This document shows positions 6,532 through 8,231 of a stretch of DNA of 8,231 nucleotides, piece by piece (within the stretch, counting starts at the first letter, position 1; each line of letters opens with the position of its first letter). Source of the stretch: Cellvibrionaceae bacterium (GTDB lineage Bacteria; Pseudomonadota; Gammaproteobacteria; Pseudomonadales; Cellvibrionaceae); contig JALUYN010000570.1 in assembly GCA_027012915.1 (NCBI GenBank), positions 1 to 8,231 on the forward strand. Direction: 5' to 3'. Under the pieces are notes generated by a model, which was given only the letters and a program-made list of their open reading frames with translations, was not told the DNA's origin and did no database searches. Made by a program: the position numbers and the translations under genes.

Positions 6532-7662
6532 TCACAACCAACGTTTAAGTATCATAGCCACCCGCCCCTGCCAGCGCGATAAACCATCACGCTTCTTCCA
6601 GTCGTTAAGCGAAATACATTCCGACAATGACAAATCCTGAATGAATTGTTTCTTGAGCTTACTCGCCAGTTGTTGGTCGAGGGATGCGAGATTCAGTTCG
6701 TAGTTTGTGAATAAACTTCGATAGTCCAGATTGGAGGTTCCCACCATCGACCAATCGTCGTCGGTCACCACGGTCTTTGCGTGCAGTACCCGGGGCAGGT
6801 ATTCGTATATCTTTACCCCAGACTCAAGTAGCGATGCATAAATATGGCGAGCGGCCCAGCGCGCTATGCGTACATCGGTTTTGCGGGGGACCAATAGCCG
6901 GACATCCACACCCCGCTCTGCCGCCTTGCATAATTGCCTGAGCGTATGATTGTCGGGAACAAAATAGGGTGTCGTCAGGAAAATATACTTTTTAGCCTTG
7001 CTAAAGGCTTCCCCATACACACAGCGCAGACGGTGGCGACAGCTTAGCGTTTGATTGTGTAGAAGTTTGCTACCTTCGGCCTTTTGTAGAGGCTGCGAAC
7101 GCAGCTTCCCGTGCCAAAATGCATCAAACAACTGCGCCGCCACGCTGACAAGCGAACCATCAAAGCTCAAATGGGTATCACGCCAACGGGCCTCACCATA
7201 GTGTTTGCAGGAATTTTCCTTGTGAATATTGAAACCGCCGAGATAGGCGATACGGTTATCAACTATCAGCAATTTACGATGATTGCGGTGATTATAGTGC
7301 CATGGTCTGCGCCAGCTCCAACGGTGGAACCAGCGCAGTTCCACACCATTGTCGCGCATGTGATTTTGCATCTTGCGCGAGAACCAGAACAGAGAACCCG
7401 CAGCATCGATATGAACCTTTACTTTAACGCCAGACCGCGCCCGTTCAATCAACGCCCGGCAAAACGCTTGCCCCACTATATCGTCGGCAAAAATATAACT
7501 CTCCAACTGTATACTGTCTTGTGCCCGTTCGATCGACCTCAGCATCGATGCATAGAGTGCATCACCCTCAATAAAGACTCGAAAGGAATCGCTACTCCTG
7601 TGTGGCTGCTCCAAACACCCACAATCCATTGCATTCGCGTCTATGGTGTTATGCAACTCCAA
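6532..7662 (-). CDS. Phospholipase D-superfamily protein, ClsB-like cardiolipin synthase
   Basis: Probably joins two phospholipids, or transfers a phosphatidyl group, to make cardiolipin at the inner membrane. The 376 residues hold both HKD motifs: HRKLLIVD (H128, K130, D135) and HAKTVVTD (H294, K296, D301), each followed by the usual Gly/Ser/Asn segment (GGFN; GTSNLDYRS). The protein has no N-terminal transmembrane helices, unlike ClsA, so it resembles the soluble or peripheral ClsB/ClsC and YbhO group, at slightly less than the usual ClsB length. The TTG start at 7662 has GAGG 8 bases upstream, over the preceding stop; the first ATG (codon 12, 7629) would lose little and cannot be excluded. 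It lies 10 bases after the methyltransferase, and its stop is 5 bases before the cti ATG. A phosphodiesterase or transphosphatidylase with another substrate is possible, but the lipid context favours a cardiolipin synthase. Confidence 0.9.
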   Translation of the reverse strand: MELHNTIDANAMDCGCLEQPHRSSDSFRVFIEGDALYASMLRSIERAQDSIQLESYIFADDIVGQAFCRALIERARSGVKVKVHIDAAGSLFWFSRKMQNHMRDNGVELRWFHRWSWRRPWHYNHRNHRKLLIVDNRIAYLGGFNIHKENSCKHYGEARWRDTHLSFDGSLVSVAAQLFDAFWHGKLRSQPLQKAEGSKLLHNQTLSCRHRLRCVYGEAFSKAKKYIFLTTPYFVPDNHTLRQLCKAAERGVDVRLLVPRKTDVRIARWAARHIYASLLESGVKIYEYLPRVLHAKTVVTDDDWSMVGTSNLDYRSLFTNYELNLASLDQQLASKLKKQFIQDLSLSECISLNDWKKRDGLSRWQGRVAMILKRWL

Positions 7663-7670
7663 TTGGCCAC

Positions 7671-7674
7671 CCTC
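7671..7674 (-). promoter_or_regulatory. Ribosome-binding site for the ClsB-like gene
   Basis: GAGG on the minus strand overlaps the TGA of the methyltransferase gene and lies 8 bases before TTG 7662. It supports the TTG over the ATG at codon 12 and suggests coupled translation of the two genes. Confidence 0.55.
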
Positions 7675-8231
7675 AGTTATCAGAGTTCAAACTGGAACTA
7701 TCGATAAACGCTCGCCACTGGCTTTTCCTGGGAATGAACATAGGGACTCGCTGCTGATACGCTCGATAGGCATCACCAAATTCCGCCAACACCTGTTTCT
7801 CCTCCTTTTTGGCCAACATGTAGTAAGCCAATACAATCACCGGAAACAGGGCGACAGAAAACAGCGTGGGCCAATGGACAACGCCCTCGCCAAACAACGC
7901 AATAAATAAACCGGTGTACTGAGGATGCCGGACCAGCCGATACAGGCCATCGGTCACTAAGGCATTGGTCTGGCGCGCGCGGTGAACCTGGCGCCAGCCC
8001 TGAAAAAATATGCCAATGCCGAAAAAGACCAACACATACCCAAGAATCATTGAAATCATCATCCCGGTTTCGCCCATGCCCAGCAGGGTAGACCAGAGAC
8101 TCGCATTCAGATCGCCCCGATCGAGACCAAAGAATCGGGATAACAGATAGATGGTGAGTGGGAATCCATACATCTCCGCATACAAGGCAATAATAAAAGC
8201 CTGCACCACTCCCGCGCTGGCCCATTCATGC
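7673..8231 (-). CDS. Isoprenylcysteine carboxyl methyltransferase (ICMT/PEMT)-family membrane protein, 5' end outside window
   Basis: Integral-membrane methyltransferase of the ICMT/phospholipid methyltransferase superfamily, which transfers a methyl group from S-adenosylmethionine to lipids or lipidated substrates. Of 185 visible residues, the marks are AEMYGFPLTIYLL near the beginning, then DGLYRLVRHPQYTGLFIALF, whose RHPQY-x-G core is the family's cofactor signature, and a C-terminal KKEEKQVLAEFGDAYRAYQQRVPMFIP with the conserved EE and Y-x-x-Y region. About four membrane segments are visible. The frame stays open to base 8231 (upstream residues HEWASAG precede the first internal GTG at 8209), and related proteins are longer at the N-terminus, so the real start is outside the window and GTG 8209 is unlikely. 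Bacteria lack prenylated proteins of the eukaryotic kind, so the substrate is unknown; a lipid is plausible here. It is the first gene of the visible run. Confidence 0.88.
   Translation of the reverse strand, partial: HEWASAGVVQAFIIALYAEMYGFPLTIYLLSRFFGLDRGDLNASLWSTLLGMGETGMMISMILGYVLVFFGIGIFFQGWRQVHRARQTNALVTDGLYRLVRHPQYTGLFIALFGEGVVHWPTLFSVALFPVIVLAYYMLAKKEEKQVLAEFGDAYRAYQQRVPMFIPRKSQWRAFIDSSSLNSDN

Noticed and set aside
6527..6541. Upstream TTG (6541) and GTG (6535) as starts for cti
   Set aside because: Both overlap or abut the ClsB-like stop and lack a Shine-Dalgarno sequence; ATG 6526 gives a standard signal peptide and the expected length.
7111..7707. 198-codon open frame on the plus strand
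   Set aside because: Antisense to the ClsB-like gene, including its first HKD motif, and runs into the methyltransferase 3' end; no domain recognised.
7673..8209. GTG 8209 as the true start of the methyltransferase
   Set aside because: The frame stays open to the window edge, and homologues extend further at the N-terminus, so the gene is 5'-truncated by the window.

Overview
The window looks like a piece of a gammaproteobacterial chromosome. The best clue is a periplasmic, haem-binding fatty acid cis/trans isomerase (Cti), an enzyme best known from Pseudomonas, Vibrio and Methylococcus. A RbbA/YhiH-type ABC ATPase next to a YhiI-type membrane fusion protein also fits. Genus cannot be told from the sequence. 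There are no RNA genes, insertion sequences, integrases, CRISPR repeats or convincing terminators.

All seven genes lie on the minus strand and read from right to left as one tightly packed run. In transcription order they are: an integral-membrane methyltransferase of the isoprenylcysteine carboxyl methyltransferase type (5' end outside the window); 10 bases on, a two-HKD phospholipase D/cardiolipin synthase-like enzyme; cti, with its likely start 5 bases past the preceding stop; 35 bases on, a CPA2-type cation/proton antiporter; overlapping it by one base, a polytopic protein resembling the lycopene cyclase domain; 35 bases on, an HlyD-family membrane fusion protein; 6 bases on, a tandem ABC ATPase (3' end outside the window). 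Coding density is almost complete, no gap exceeds 35 bases, and no promoter is visible, so the promoter is probably to the right of the window. Several starts appear to be TTG or GTG with a Shine-Dalgarno sequence in place.

Nearly every product acts in or on the cell envelope: phospholipid head-group synthesis (cardiolipin synthase-like), acyl-chain isomerisation (Cti), a membrane methyltransferase, ion/proton exchange, a putative isoprenoid-lipid enzyme, and an efflux or export pump. My reading is a membrane-remodelling or envelope-stress operon. The least understood member is the lycopene-cyclase-like protein: it is translationally coupled to the antiporter and no carotenoid gene is seen nearby. 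The joint function is inferred from gene order and has not been demonstrated.
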